From Chitinophaga horti (GTDB lineage: Bacteria > Bacteroidota > Bacteroidia > Chitinophagales > Chitinophagaceae), in assembly GCF_022867795.2 (NCBI RefSeq), contig NZ_CP107006.1:3286001-3350000 (forward strand): a stretch of 64,000 nucleotides of DNA, written 5' to 3'. Both the position numbers and the translations under genes were made by a program. This document shows positions 1 through 8,974 of this stretch, piece after piece (position 1 is the first letter of the stretch; each line of letters starts with the position of its first letter). The notes beneath the pieces are model-generated. The model was not told the DNA's origin. It did no database searches and was given only the letters and a program-made list of their open reading frames with translations.

Positions 1-1542
1 ATGTTTACCGAACGTTTGATTATAGTTCAGCACATTCGTCCAGTTAAGCGTACTCACACGGTGACGTGATTTATCGAGCGACTTCACATCATCGGCGAGT
101 ATCGTTCTGTCACCGGGTATCTGTCCGTTGTATTGCTGTTGTTCATTGATATTGAAATCGGTGCCAAAGTCTGTTCGCAGTTTGAAGTGTTTGGCAAACG
201 TCGCCTCGGCGAACATATTACCCAGCAGGCGGAAACGGCCCAGGGTGCGGGTGCGGTAGTCTGCAATGGCCAGCGGGTTTTTACCGTCGCCATATAATAA
301 AGGACTCTGGTACAAGCCGGCAGGTGGCAAGTCTGTATAGAAGCCCGTAGCCGGATCCACTACCGGCAGCGCGTTCGGACGGATCAATGCATATCTGACC
401 ACACCTGGCAGACTGCCCGAGCGGCCACCATCACCGGAAGCACCGATCTGCTGTGTGCGGTCGTACGTGAGGTTTAAGTTCTCCCCTACCCGTAACCAGT
501 CTTTCACCTGGCTGCTCACATTCGAGCGAACACCGTAACGTTTAAAGGTAGCGTTGATGATCGTACCATCCTGGTCGGTATAGTTACCGGAAATATAGTA
601 GCGCGTTTTTTCATTGCCACCCGAAAAGCTCAGGTTGTAACGTTGCGTTTGACCCGTGCGGAAGGTTTGGTCGAGCCAGTCGGTGTTGGGCAGACTGGCC
701 GCGTTATCCTGGTTGCGGGTGGTGCTACCGTCATTGGCAAAAGCTTCGTTCTGCAGTTCGATGAACTGGGCAGTGCTCAGCATTTTAGGAAGCCCGATCG
801 CCTGGGCGGTACCATAGTTGGCATCGAAGCTTACTTCGTTCCTTCCCGGCACCCCTTTTTTAGTGGTCACCAGGATCACCCCATTCGCTGCACGCGAACC
901 GTAAATCGCACTGGCCGCCGCATCTTTCAAGACCTCCATCGATTCAATATCATTGGGCGAGATGGTGTTAAGACCACTCGTAAGCGGCACCCCGTCTACC
1001 ACGTAGAGCGGGTTACTGTTGTTGAGCGTACCGATACCACGGATGCGCACCACCGCTTCCGTACCCGGAGCGCCTGTAGGCGAGGTTACGTTAACACCGG
1101 CCGCCTGTCCCTGCAGGGCCGTGGTAAGATCTACCGCCTGCGTACGTTGCAGGTCCTTACCGCTCACCGAGGCAATGGCACCGGTTACCTGGCTCTTTTT
1201 CTGCGTGCCGTAACCGATAACGATCACGTCCTTCAGGGCCACCTCGTCCTTCTTTAATACGATATTCAATTCGCCGCTGCCGGAGTAACCTACGGTTTGC
1301 GGCAGGAAGCCCATAAAGGTGAAGGTGAGTGCCTGCGGGGCGGTTGTGTTTAATGTAAGAGTGTAAGCGCCGTCGGGCGAAGTGACTGCCCCGTTACGAG
1401 TGTTTTGCTGCACCACTGTTACCCCGGGTAAGGCCTCGCCCTGGTCGTCGGTTACTTTACCACTTACTTTTACCTGTGCAAAGCCTGTGGAACAGACTAG
1501 TAAAAGCAGCGCGCAGCTGATCAGTTTCAGACAGTTTTTCAT
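1..1542 (-). CDS. SusC/RagA-type TonB-linked outer membrane receptor, N-terminal part
   Basis: The frame is open from an ATG at 1542 down to the window edge (514 codons), so the C-terminal barrel is missing. A signal peptide ending in STGFAQ (about residues 1-23) is followed by a carboxypeptidase-regulatory-like domain (about 25-110). Next comes the SusC-typical segment DVIVIGYGTQKKSQVTGAI and the TonB plug, with LYVVDGVPL and a stretch containing AAASAIYGSRAANGVILV. Family knowledge: such proteins import glycans or peptides across the outer membrane together with a SusD lipoprotein, which would lie beyond the left edge. The gene lies 266 bp behind the HTCS regulator on the same strand, so it is probably that regulator's target. 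The substrate cannot be told from this part. Confidence 0.93.
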   Translation of the reverse strand, partial: MKNCLKLISCALLLLVCSTGFAQVKVSGKVTDDQGEALPGVTVVQQNTRNGAVTSPDGAYTLTLNTTAPQALTFTFMGFLPQTVGYSGSGELNIVLKKDEVALKDVIVIGYGTQKKSQVTGAIASVSGKDLQRTQAVDLTTALQGQAAGVNVTSPTGAPGTEAVVRIRGIGTLNNSNPLYVVDGVPLTSGLNTISPNDIESMEVLKDAAASAIYGSRAANGVILVTTKKGVPGRNEVSFDANYGTAQAIGLPKMLSTAQFIELQNEAFANDGSTTRNQDNAASLPNTDWLDQTFRTGQTQRYNLSFSGGNEKTRYYISGNYTDQDGTIINATFKRYGVRSNVSSQVKDWLRVGENLNLTYDRTQQIGASGDGGRSGSLPGVVRYALIRPNALPVVDPATGFYTDLPPAGLYQSPLLYGDGKNPLAIADYRTRTLGRFRLLGNMFAEATFAKHFKLRTDFGTDFNINEQQQYNGQIPGDRTILADDVKSLDKSRHRVSTLNWTNVLNYNQTFGKH

Positions 1543-1808
1543 GTGTGAAGAGTTTTTTAATGATTTCCGCAAATGGGAGATGTCAGGTTTGGTTTTAATG
1601 TTTGGTGGAATATTGATGTTACAGTCAGGCTGTGCTACGGTACATTCATACGTGGTGGATTTTGTTTTTATCAGTAGGATAAAATTACCCGGCCATGGGT
1701 GTAAAACACTGCACTATGGTTTCAAAGTAGTGTACAATAGTAACAAACAGCCATGTTTCCATGAAACGTTTCTCATTGTAAATCAACTCATTGATAGTAT
1801 ACAGATGC

Positions 1809-4800
1809 TTATACAGCCGTTTGCTGCGCCCGGTATTCGTTGGGCGAACATTGGTATTGTTTCTTAAACTCCCGGAAGAAGTAAGACTGGTTATTGAACC
1901 CCGTGCGGTAGAAAATTTCGGTCACGGTAAGCTGGGTGTTTACCAAAAGACGGGCGGCTTCCTTCAGGCGGATACACTTAATAAACTCGCCGGGTGTCAT
2001 GTCGGACAGTGCCTTGAGTTTCCGGTACAGCTGCATCTTGCTGAGGTTCATATGTTTTTCCAGCTGGGCGGCGCTGAGGGTATCGTCGCTAAAGTTATCT
2101 TCTATGTATTTCACCACCGTTTGCAGGAACTGGCGGTCTTCATCCTGCATGTCCTCCTCCTCGATGTTGCTGAGCGGACTATCCTGCCGGAACAGGTCGT
2201 TGAGGCGTTCGCGGTACTCGAGCAGTTTCCGCACGCGTACCTGCAGGTGGGTGATATGGAAAGGTTTGGGAATGTAGGCATCTGCACCGGCCTCGTAGCC
2301 TTCAATTTCATTTTCGATGGCGCCGCGGGCGGATAATATAATAAAAGGTATATGGCAGCTGCCCGGCGCATTCTTCACCCGGTCGCACAACTCGAGGCCG
2401 TTCATGCCGGGCATCATAACGTCGCTGATGATCAGGTCGGGCAGCGTCTGGCGGATGAGGTCCAGCGCTTCTTCGCCATTGGCAGCTTCGTAAATGATGT
2501 AGCGCGCGCTGAGTACATCGCGCAGCAGGTGGCGGATGGCGTATTCATCTTCCACCACCAAAATGCTCTTACGTTCTCCCTCCAGGTGCTCGAGCAAAGG
2601 CAGGCGGTTGGCCCCGGCGGCCTCCTGTTCCTGCTTCACCAGCGGTCGGGCAATGGATTGTAACAAAGGCGAAGGCGTGGCATCTTCCTGGCGGATGACG
2701 TACGCTCCTTCCTCCACCACGGGCTGTAAAGGCAGCGACACCCGAAAGGCGACGCCCCCCTCTTCGTTCGACACGCTGATTTGTCCCTGCAAGAGCGACA
2801 CCAGCTGCCGGGTAAACGCCAGACCAATACCGGCACTGAACTTCTCACCGGGATTCGTATCTGCCGCAAAGAAGCGGGTAAACAGGCGTACCAGCTGCTC
2901 GTCCCCTATCGTAACGCCCGAATTGAACACACGAATCTCCAGCATGCCCCCGGCCGCCACGGCACGAATGCTCACGTCCTGGTGTTTGGGCGAGTGCTTG
3001 CAGGCGTTCGACAACAGGTTAAACAGGATCTTCTCCAGCTTATCCTTATCTACCACACCGGTGATATTTTCATGGATGTGCATACTGTACCGCAAGCCCT
3101 TCTGCCGGCAGAGCGGCGTAAAGAGCCCGGCAATATTTTCGAGCAGCGAACTAACGTCCAGCTGCGTGTAGTAGTTTTTGAGGAACCCCGATTCTGCCCG
3201 ACGAAACTCTAGCAGCTGTTGTACCAGGTACGTGAGCCGGGATGCCTGTTGCTGTAATAACGAGGGAAAGTACCCGTTCTCCTGGTAGCGGTTACGCTCT
3301 GCGGCACCTACAATTAGGGTTAGCGGCGTTTGCAGTTCGTGCGCAATGTTGGTGAAGAAACTCAATTGCTCCTGGTGCACTTCTTCCTCCTTCTTACGCA
3401 GCATGTGTTCCATTTCCAGCTGGTATTTCATTTCCAGCTTATTGCGGCGGTACAGGAAGATGGCGGTAGACGCGCCGCCGATCACCAGGAGGTACAGCAG
3501 GAAGGCAGGCCAGGTAAGCCAGAAGTATTGTTTCACTTTCAGTTGCATTACCGGCGTGTCGCCCGTCCAGTTGCCTTCGCCGTTCGACCATTTCACTTTC
3601 AGCAGGTACTTGCCGGGCGGCACATTGCCATAGGCGACCTTGCCGCTGCCGCCGGAGTAATGCCAGGTTTTATCGTATCCTTCGAGAAAATAAGCATACT
3701 CACACTTCTCCGCGTATCCGTAACTGATCGCTTTCAATTGCAGTTCGAAGAAATTGCTGCGCCGTTCGAGGACATAGCTGGTCATGTTCGTGGTGCCGGG
3801 CTTCAACACCTGGTACACGTTATCTTCCAACAGCTTGCCGCCGAACTGGATGCCGCTCAGTAACAAGTTAGGATGCCCGTTACGCGCCCGCACATCCGCC
3901 GGTAAAAAACCGTTGAAACCATAAATGCCGCCGAAGTACAGGCGGCCGGTCGCATCTTTAAACACGGCACCGTCACTGAACTCATTACTCTGCAGGCCGT
4001 CCTGCTCCTGGTAATGCGAAATCGCCAGGGAGGCGCCATCAATGCGGGCAAGGCCTTTGTTCGTGCTCACCCATATGTTGCCCTGCGCATCTTCTGCCAC
4101 GGCGTGAATGGTATTGTTAGGCATCCCGTTATCGGTCGTGAACTTGCCGAAAACGGGTTTCGCGCTCATGGCATCTTTGAGCGACAACCAGTTTAACCCG
4201 TAGCTCGTGCCGATCCACAGCCGGCCTTTGCCATCCGGGTAGAGCGACAGCACATCGTTGTGTGACAGGCTGCCATCGTAGGAAAAGGCTTTGTAATGCC
4301 GGAAGGTTTGCTGGCTCTTATCGAACAGGCTGAGGCCACCATACCGGCAGCCGACCCATAACGTGTGCCCGTTACCGGGAGCAAGGGAATAAATAATATC
4401 GTTGGCCGGACCGCTGCCTGTACCATTAAAAACGTATTGCTTACAGGCGGCCATCTCCAGGCCGGACGCGCTTCTGTTAATTTTTAACTGCACCAGCCCG
4501 TAACCACTGGTGCCGAGCCACAACGAGCCGTCTGCATCGGGCAGTATGGCGTACACGGAGCCAAAGACCGGACAACGCTCATTGCCTTGTACGTCACTCC
4601 AACGGTACAACCTTTTGCGACGGCGATCGTATACCTGTATGCCTTTTGCATCGGTACCAATGTACACCAGGCTGTCAGTGCCGTTGTGCAATGCAAATAC
4701 CGCATTATCGTCCAGCTGCTCGGGAAACAGCGGACGTTTGTCCTCACTACCCGGGCGGATGGCCACGATACCGCTGCCCTTCGCTCCTATCCATAATTCG

Positions 4801-5840
4801 CCATCCACTTCCGCGAAGGCACGCACGGGTTTGGAGAAGCGGACCACGTCGCCGAAATAGCGCGTTTGCGGGTATATCTTATAAATACCATTACCATCTG
4901 TACCACACCACAACACCGACTCACGCCCACCAGCAAACGACGTAATGCGCGTACCCTGTAACGCCACCGCCTCCTGTTGCAGGAAGCCCGACGCCTGGAA
5001 GCTCGCGTCATATACACCGAAACCCTGCGTGGTCCAGGCGAGCAGGTAATGATCTTTGTAGCGAAACAGTTCTTTTACCGGTGCAGGCAGCGTTACCTGC
5101 AACCGTTGGCGCAAGTCGGGCGAATGCAGTTGCCGTAACACGCGACCACTGAGCAGGAACATGTGCGCTCCATCTATATAAAAATTACTGATCCCCTGTT
5201 CGCGGTGTTGCAGTTTGTACTGGTTGCCCTGGCCGGTATAGGCTTCCAGCCGGCCATCCGCATGCAGTAACCACAAACGGTCCTGATCATCGAAAGCCGC
5301 TTTTGCAATACGATCGCCGCCTAACGGCAAAGCACAAACGGTAAACGAATCGCGGGCGGCATCGTAGTACATAAGTCCATCCTGGCGGGTTAAGCAAAAT
5401 ACTTCGCCCGCCGTATCGCGTACCAGCTCGTATTCCTGTTCGCTAATGCGGCTGTGCCGGCGTTTACCATAAAAGTAATTGGAGAATCGTCCGGTGCGTT
5501 TACTGTAGCGGGATACGCCTTCCACGGTGCTCATCCAGATATACCCACGGCGGTCTTCGGTCATTTGCAGCACCACGTTGTTGCCAATGCTGCGCACCAT
5601 ATTATCTTTCCCGTAGTTGAACACGTGGAACGCGCTGCCGTCGTACATGTTAAGACCGTCCCAGGTGGCGGCCCAAAGCAGGTCGTCACTATCCATCAGC
5701 AGTTGGTTCACCGCGCTGTTTGACAATCCATTCCGGTTATCGAGTTGAAGCAGGTAGTAGGGTTGTGGTGTGCCGTCCGCAGCGTTGCCGCGGATGAGGA
5801 AGGCCGTTAATAGCAGTATGATCAGGGATAATCTTTTCAT
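1809..5840 (-). CDS. Hybrid two-component system regulator (HTCS): periplasmic propeller sensor, kinase, receiver and AraC output in one chain
   Basis: The protein has about 1343 aa from the ATG at 5840. That start gives a signal peptide (MKRLSLIILLLTAFLIRGNA); the longer frame to 5915 would run into the terminator of the upstream gene. Visible order: Reg_prop-like propeller repeats (about 30-690), Y_Y_Y-type domain ending in GNVPPGKYLLKVKW, membrane segment (about 770-793), dimerisation/phosphoacceptor box FFTNIAHELQTPL (about 830), HATPase with NLLSNACKHSP and GIGLAFT, receiver domain with LIISDVMMPGMNG (about 1139), and a C-terminal AraC helix-turn-helix (about 1240-1343). HTCS proteins sense oligosaccharides in the periplasm and switch on nearby glycan-utilisation genes. 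The H-box has Gln where HELRTPL is common, which is a minor variation. The neighbouring SusC-like gene is the likely target. Confidence 0.95.
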   Translation of the reverse strand: MKRLSLIILLLTAFLIRGNAADGTPQPYYLLQLDNRNGLSNSAVNQLLMDSDDLLWAATWDGLNMYDGSAFHVFNYGKDNMVRSIGNNVVLQMTEDRRGYIWMSTVEGVSRYSKRTGRFSNYFYGKRRHSRISEQEYELVRDTAGEVFCLTRQDGLMYYDAARDSFTVCALPLGGDRIAKAAFDDQDRLWLLHADGRLEAYTGQGNQYKLQHREQGISNFYIDGAHMFLLSGRVLRQLHSPDLRQRLQVTLPAPVKELFRYKDHYLLAWTTQGFGVYDASFQASGFLQQEAVALQGTRITSFAGGRESVLWCGTDGNGIYKIYPQTRYFGDVVRFSKPVRAFAEVDGELWIGAKGSGIVAIRPGSEDKRPLFPEQLDDNAVFALHNGTDSLVYIGTDAKGIQVYDRRRKRLYRWSDVQGNERCPVFGSVYAILPDADGSLWLGTSGYGLVQLKINRSASGLEMAACKQYVFNGTGSGPANDIIYSLAPGNGHTLWVGCRYGGLSLFDKSQQTFRHYKAFSYDGSLSHNDVLSLYPDGKGRLWIGTSYGLNWLSLKDAMSAKPVFGKFTTDNGMPNNTIHAVAEDAQGNIWVSTNKGLARIDGASLAISHYQEQDGLQSNEFSDGAVFKDATGRLYFGGIYGFNGFLPADVRARNGHPNLLLSGIQFGGKLLEDNVYQVLKPGTTNMTSYVLERRSNFFELQLKAISYGYAEKCEYAYFLEGYDKTWHYSGGSGKVAYGNVPPGKYLLKVKWSNGEGNWTGDTPVMQLKVKQYFWLTWPAFLLYLLVIGGASTAIFLYRRNKLEMKYQLEMEHMLRKKEEEVHQEQLSFFTNIAHELQTPLTLIVGAAERNRYQENGYFPSLLQQQASRLTYLVQQLLEFRRAESGFLKNYYTQLDVSSLLENIAGLFTPLCRQKGLRYSMHIHENITGVVDKDKLEKILFNLLSNACKHSPKHQDVSIRAVAAGGMLEIRVFNSGVTIGDEQLVRLFTRFFAADTNPGEKFSAGIGLAFTRQLVSLLQGQISVSNEEGGVAFRVSLPLQPVVEEGAYVIRQEDATPSPLLQSIARPLVKQEQEAAGANRLPLLEHLEGERKSILVVEDEYAIRHLLRDVLSARYIIYEAANGEEALDLIRQTLPDLIISDVMMPGMNGLELCDRVKNAPGSCHIPFIILSARGAIENEIEGYEAGADAYIPKPFHITHLQVRVRKLLEYRERLNDLFRQDSPLSNIEEEDMQDEDRQFLQTVVKYIEDNFSDDTLSAAQLEKHMNLSKMQLYRKLKALSDMTPGEFIKCIRLKEAARLLVNTQLTVTEIFYRTGFNNQSYFFREFKKQYQCSPNEYRAQQTAV

Positions 5841-5913
5841 TCGTGGCCGGTTTAGTCGTTCGTGTCCCTGCGCACCAAAGAGCGCGCCATTTAAAGTTAC
5901 GGGAGATTCGGCC

Positions 5914-5948
5914 AATAAAAAACCCGCGCCTGTAAAAAGACGCGGGTT
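5914..5948 (-). terminator. Rho-independent terminator of the 397-aa protein gene
   Basis: The stem AACCCGCG (5921-5928) pairs with CGCGGGTT (5941-5948) around a 12-nt loop. Read on the minus strand it is followed directly by a T-rich run. It sits 22 bp past the stop at 5970 and just ahead of the HTCS start, which separates the two transcripts. Confidence 0.8.
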
Positions 5949-5969
5949 ACTGTAGATTGTATTGAAGTA

Positions 5970-7163
5970 CTAATCTTTCAATTTGTGCAGGTAGAAGGAA
6001 AGTTTAAACAATAGTTCGTCCTGCAAACCGGCGCGCAGTTTGGCCTCATCTTCGGTGATGCCGAGCCTGCGGAGGCGCTGGTACGCTACATACGAGCCGC
6101 CCACCAGCTCCAGGCATTCCTGGATCTTCTGTTTGGTATCTTCTTCTTTCACACGCTTTTCTACCTCTTTTTTGCTCAGTATCCTTTCTACGTAATAAAA
6201 CGCATCCTTCTCCTCTACCCATTTACCGTTCACCAGTTGCTGCGGTTTATACACCTCCAGGTAACAATCGTCCAGCTTCAACACCTCGCCAAATTCCGAA
6301 CGAATGTCGATCACCACCGGCTGCCCGTTCTGTGTGCCCATCCGCTTCTTCAGCAACGTGCCGATCTTTTCGCCCATCTCGCCGGCAGCCGCCAGCAGCT
6401 GGTTCAGCTCAGAAAATTCGAGTCCTACCGATATACGCGTTAACCTTGCACCGATCTTCATTTTACCATACAAACGGGGTGGTGTTTTCTCGTCGAACAC
6501 GATGTCCTCCACCTGCGCTTTTACGATCGTATGAAAATTAGGTTTATAGCCTTCTTCGGCGGGTGTGGTCCGTTTGCTTTTCGATTTAGACACCGTTTTG
6601 CGGCGGGCATATTGGGCAAACTCATCCACAAAACGAAGGTGCAGTTTCTGCAGCTTTTCGTACAATGGGTGGTTAGTCGCATCGGCAGCTTTCGCCACTT
6701 CAGAAATGTTATCCCATTGCTGATGACGTTCTACCTTCTTCAGTTCATCGAGAATATCGGCCACCGCCATGTTACGGCGATACAGCAGTTCTCCGACGAG
6801 AAAGAGTGCATATTCGTGACCGGGATAACCCAGTTCCGGCAACACATCATGCGGATTCCTTTTCTGATCGCGTGCATGGTTTAATTGCTCCTGGTCCGAC
6901 ATCACCGGTGCCAGCAGGTACTTCCTGGCAGCCGCACGTAATTTTTTACTCACATAATCCAGCAGCTGATCGTTCACCTGGCTGTGATCTGTAAAGTCGT
7001 GCAGGATTTGAACAAAGCGTTTGGAAACCGGCAATCCGAACTGCGTCAGGATGTCGTTTTCCAGCTCCAGCACCGCGTTCTTCGCCTTCCCTTTTCCGTC
7101 CCCTGGCTGTTGCTCCTGGATACGTTGGTAATACTCCCTGAGTTTAAGTTTGAGTTGATCCAT
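5970..7163 (-). CDS. Unrecognised charged 397-aa protein
   Basis: The frame is long and uninterrupted, and reads MDQLKLKLREYYQRIQEQ at the start. I do not recognise a named family. The protein is rich in Lys, Glu, Arg and Gln, has no signal peptide or membrane segment, and looks largely helical and cytoplasmic. A basic linker around residues 190-205 contains RRKTVSKSKSKRTTP. The tail (about 320-397) is again helical, with VEKRVKEEDTKQK. It stands alone with its own terminator (5914-5948). Its start lies about 90 bp after a promoter-terminator unit at 7250-7337, which could act as an attenuator for it. A nucleic-acid or scaffold role would be a guess. Confidence 0.8.
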   Translation of the reverse strand: MDQLKLKLREYYQRIQEQQPGDGKGKAKNAVLELENDILTQFGLPVSKRFVQILHDFTDHSQVNDQLLDYVSKKLRAAARKYLLAPVMSDQEQLNHARDQKRNPHDVLPELGYPGHEYALFLVGELLYRRNMAVADILDELKKVERHQQWDNISEVAKAADATNHPLYEKLQKLHLRFVDEFAQYARRKTVSKSKSKRTTPAEEGYKPNFHTIVKAQVEDIVFDEKTPPRLYGKMKIGARLTRISVGLEFSELNQLLAAAGEMGEKIGTLLKKRMGTQNGQPVVIDIRSEFGEVLKLDDCYLEVYKPQQLVNGKWVEEKDAFYYVERILSKKEVEKRVKEEDTKQKIQECLELVGGSYVAYQRLRRLGITEDEAKLRAGLQDELLFKLSFYLHKLKD

Positions 7164-7249
7164 ATGCTTATAAAATTAATACTTTATTAACCCATCTGCT
7201 TAATATAACCAGACACAACGCTAATTAAACACCTATTTTTTCCGTTCAG

Positions 7250-7337
7250 GCATAGAAAAAGCCCAGCACTTCGCATGCCGGGCTAGTAAGTTTTAATTGC
7301 GAGTAGCAAAGATACGCCCTTTTCCGACCCCGCCAAA
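7250..7337 (-). ncRNA. Candidate short RNA or transcription attenuator: strong promoter followed within about 50 nt by an intrinsic terminator
   Basis: On the minus strand a TTTG box (7337-7334) is followed after exactly 19 nt by TATCTTTG (7314-7307), the full Bacteroidota promoter pattern. The expected start is near 7300. Only about 16 nt later comes a 9-bp hairpin, AGCCCAGCA (7260-7268) with TGCCGGGCT (7276-7284, one mismatch). Read on the minus strand this leads into a T run (7260-7256). The product would be a transcript of about 45-50 nt. It is either an independent small RNA or a leader that limits transcription into the 397-aa gene starting at 7163. Confidence 0.5.
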
Positions 7338-7487
7338 GTGCGGTACCACCTCGCCCCGGCCTGCCGCGCGGTAACCTCGTGAAAATGAAGGCGAAAAAAG
7401 ATTGTAACGGGAAAGTAATATTGATTTTTCTCCGATTTCCGGGGATACGAGAGTTGATTTTTATAATATGAGCCGGAGCTATACTAC

Positions 7488-7511
7488 TCAGCCGCCGTTG
7501 TGTCACTCACT
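7488..7511. repeat. 24-bp repeat copy 1 (identical to 55302-55325)
   Basis: These 24 bases, beginning TCAGCCGCCG and ending CACTCACT, occur again without mismatch at 55302-55325, inside the terminator behind the TamB-like gene. Here they lie in gene-free DNA. A weaker pairing is possible between CTCAGC (7487-7492) and GCTGAG (about 7529-7534). An exact 24-mer twice in 64 kb is not expected by chance. Confidence 0.7.
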
Positions 7512-7577
7512 GCACCGCCCGGTCCTCTGCTGAGCCAGCGGATGGGGCACGATCAGGCCAGCCGGTGCGATGCTTCT

Positions 7578-7980
7578 TCGGATGGTTCAGTGATGGTTCA
7601 GTGATGGTCCAGTGATGGTCCAGTACCTGTGTCGGGGCATTAAAAACGCCGTCATTGCGACCCAAGGGAAGCAAACTTCCGCATAAGTCGTTGCTCCAGT
7701 GATTGACGCCGGGACCGGCTGCCGCGGAGACTGAGCACGAGGTTCGCTTCCCTTCGGTCGCGATGACGATCGGGAGCTCAGCCGGGCCGATACCACTCCG
7801 GATGGTTCAGTGATGGCTGGGTGATGGTCGAGTACCCGTGTCGGGGCATTAAAAACACCATCATTGCGACCAAAGGGAAGCAAACTTCTGCATAAGTTGC
7901 CACTTCGGTGATTGACGCCGGGACCGACTGTTGCGGAGACTGCGCACAAGGGTCGCTTCCCTCCGGTCGCGATGACGATC
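7578..7980. repeat. Two tandem copies (about 209-bp offset) of an interspersed element with inverted ends
   Basis: Each copy has a lead made of short GATGGTTCAGT-like repeats, then CGGGGCATTAAAAAC, then a left arm with CATTGCGACC and AAGGGAAGC. About 65 bp follow before a right arm containing CGCTTCCCT, CGGTCGCGATGACG. The arms are near-perfect reverse complements: copy 1 is 7651-7675 with 7743-7768, copy 2 is 7860-7884 with 7950-7977. The copies differ at scattered positions, so the duplication is not brand new. The arms resemble the small palindromic repeats scattered in many Bacteroidota genomes. Open frames across this stretch are repeat artefacts. Confidence 0.8.
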
Positions 7981-8094
7981 GGGGGAACAACATCTACATG
8001 ACGGAATACTTTACCCGTTCACGCACAGTCACCTATCACTCATCTATATTAACATCCATCAACAAAAAAAATTTCAACTTTTTCTGCAACTGGA

Positions 8095-8127
8095 TTTGGA
8101 AATTAAAAACGAATTGTATTACCTTTG
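8095..8127 (+). promoter_or_regulatory. Promoter of tRNA-His
   Basis: TTTG (8095-8098) and TACCTTTG (8120-8127) are separated by 21 nt, matching the Bacteroidota sigma pattern. The tRNA begins about 23 nt downstream. Confidence 0.75.
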
Positions 8128-8149
8128 CACTCCACAAACAAACAGACAC

Positions 8150-8224
8150 GGTGGTTGTAGCTCAGTTGGTTAGAGCATCAGATTGTGGTTCTGAGGGTCG
8201 GGGGTTCGAGCCCCCTCATCCACC
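8150..8224 (+). tRNA. tRNA-His (anticodon GTG)
   Basis: A complete cloverleaf can be drawn: acceptor GTGGTTG with CATCCAC, D arm GCTC...GAGC, anticodon arm CAGAT-TGTGGTT-CTG with GTG in the middle, T arm GGGGG-TTCGAGC-CCCCT. A G at 8150 can be the extra G-1 of tRNA-His opposite C73. The acceptor contains one T-T opposition at pair 5-68. CCA is not encoded. Confidence 0.95.
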
Positions 8225-8228
8225 CGGA

Positions 8229-8264
8229 AAAAACGGCTTCCTTTACGGAGGCCGTTTTTGTTTT
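8229..8264 (+). terminator. Terminator of tRNA-His
   Basis: AAAAACGGC (8229-8237) pairs with GCCGTTTTT (8251-8259) around an inner TCC/GGA stem and a 5-nt loop. Further T residues follow. Confidence 0.85.
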
Positions 8265-8308
8265 TATACGATCACTTTTTTGCACTTTATTTGCACTCGA
8301 TTAATACC

Positions 8309-8863
8309 ATGCAGATGCCCATCTATATCATACCCATCGTTACTGCCATCGCCGGCTGGCTGGCTATTTTACTCGCTGTAAAATTCCTGTTCCGCAGCAT
8401 CCTGCCTAAAAAACAACCGGAGCTGGCGGCTAAACTGGGACATATGGTAGCCACCGAACTTTTTTCCTTCAGCGCCATCCGCGCCAAACTTACCGACCCG
8501 GAAAAAATTACGGCAATCATGCCTTACGTGGAAACGCATCTCGATCACTTCCTGAAGGAGAAACTTCCTAAAGCGATGCCGGTACTATCTATGTTCATCG
8601 GCGACAGCACGATCTCACAGATCAAAGGCACTTTGGTAACAGAACTACATACGCTCTTCCCGAAAATCATCGACCAATACCTGCAGAACGCAGAGAAAGA
8701 TTTCGACCTGGAGAATGTGATCAGCCGTAAGGTGAACGAGGTGTCTATCCCGGCAATCGAAAAAGCGATTTCCAAAGAGGTGAACAAACTGGCAGGCTTC
8801 GGTGCGCTGGTCGGACTGGGTGTAGGCGCCATTTACCTGGCGATCACGATGCTCATACCTTAA
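8309..8863 (+). CDS. DUF445-like membrane-anchored protein
   Basis: This protein of about 184 aa starts at MQMPIYIIPI. A longer frame from 8258 would start inside the tRNA terminator and is rejected. There is one hydrophobic segment near each end (about residues 4-27 and 160-183). Between them is a mostly helical part with repeated amphipathic stretches such as AIMPYVETHLDHFLKEKL. The arrangement and motifs such as FSFSAIRAKL resemble the DUF445 (YheB-like) family, whose function is unknown. No operon partner is visible. Confidence 0.75.
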   Translation: MQMPIYIIPIVTAIAGWLAILLAVKFLFRSILPKKQPELAAKLGHMVATELFSFSAIRAKLTDPEKITAIMPYVETHLDHFLKEKLPKAMPVLSMFIGDSTISQIKGTLVTELHTLFPKIIDQYLQNAEKDFDLENVISRKVNEVSIPAIEKAISKEVNKLAGFGALVGLGVGAIYLAITMLIP

Positions 8864-8966
8864 GTTGTGTTTATTACTGTTAACGCCTTCTCTCGCTGTT
8901 TTAGGTAGGCTGTCCTGCTAAAACGCCCACTTATCAAATATAACGGGATAACATACGCACGTCCGC

Positions 8967-8974
8967 TACTTTTG
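8967..8974 (+). promoter_or_regulatory. Candidate -7 box of the first barrel gene
   Basis: TACTTTTG fits TAnnTTTG and lies about 100 bp before the start codon at 9074. No clear TTTG box is seen at the correct distance upstream. Confidence 0.4.

Noticed and set aside
7488..7980. Possible CRISPR array in the repeat-rich interval
   Set aside because: Only two long units of about 209 bp, no uniform short repeats with unique spacers, and no cas genes in the window.
7587..7993. Open frames with repeated peptide PEGSDPCAQSP-like units
   Set aside because: They arise only from the tandem inverted-arm elements; no start region, promoter or family support exists.
8258..8308. Upstream extension of the DUF445-like protein
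   Set aside because: It starts with TTG inside the tRNA-His terminator hairpin.
8898..8924. Inverted repeat GTTTTAG/CTAAAAC behind the DUF445-like gene
   Set aside because: The stem is only 7 bp with a 13-nt loop and no T run; not enough to call a terminator.
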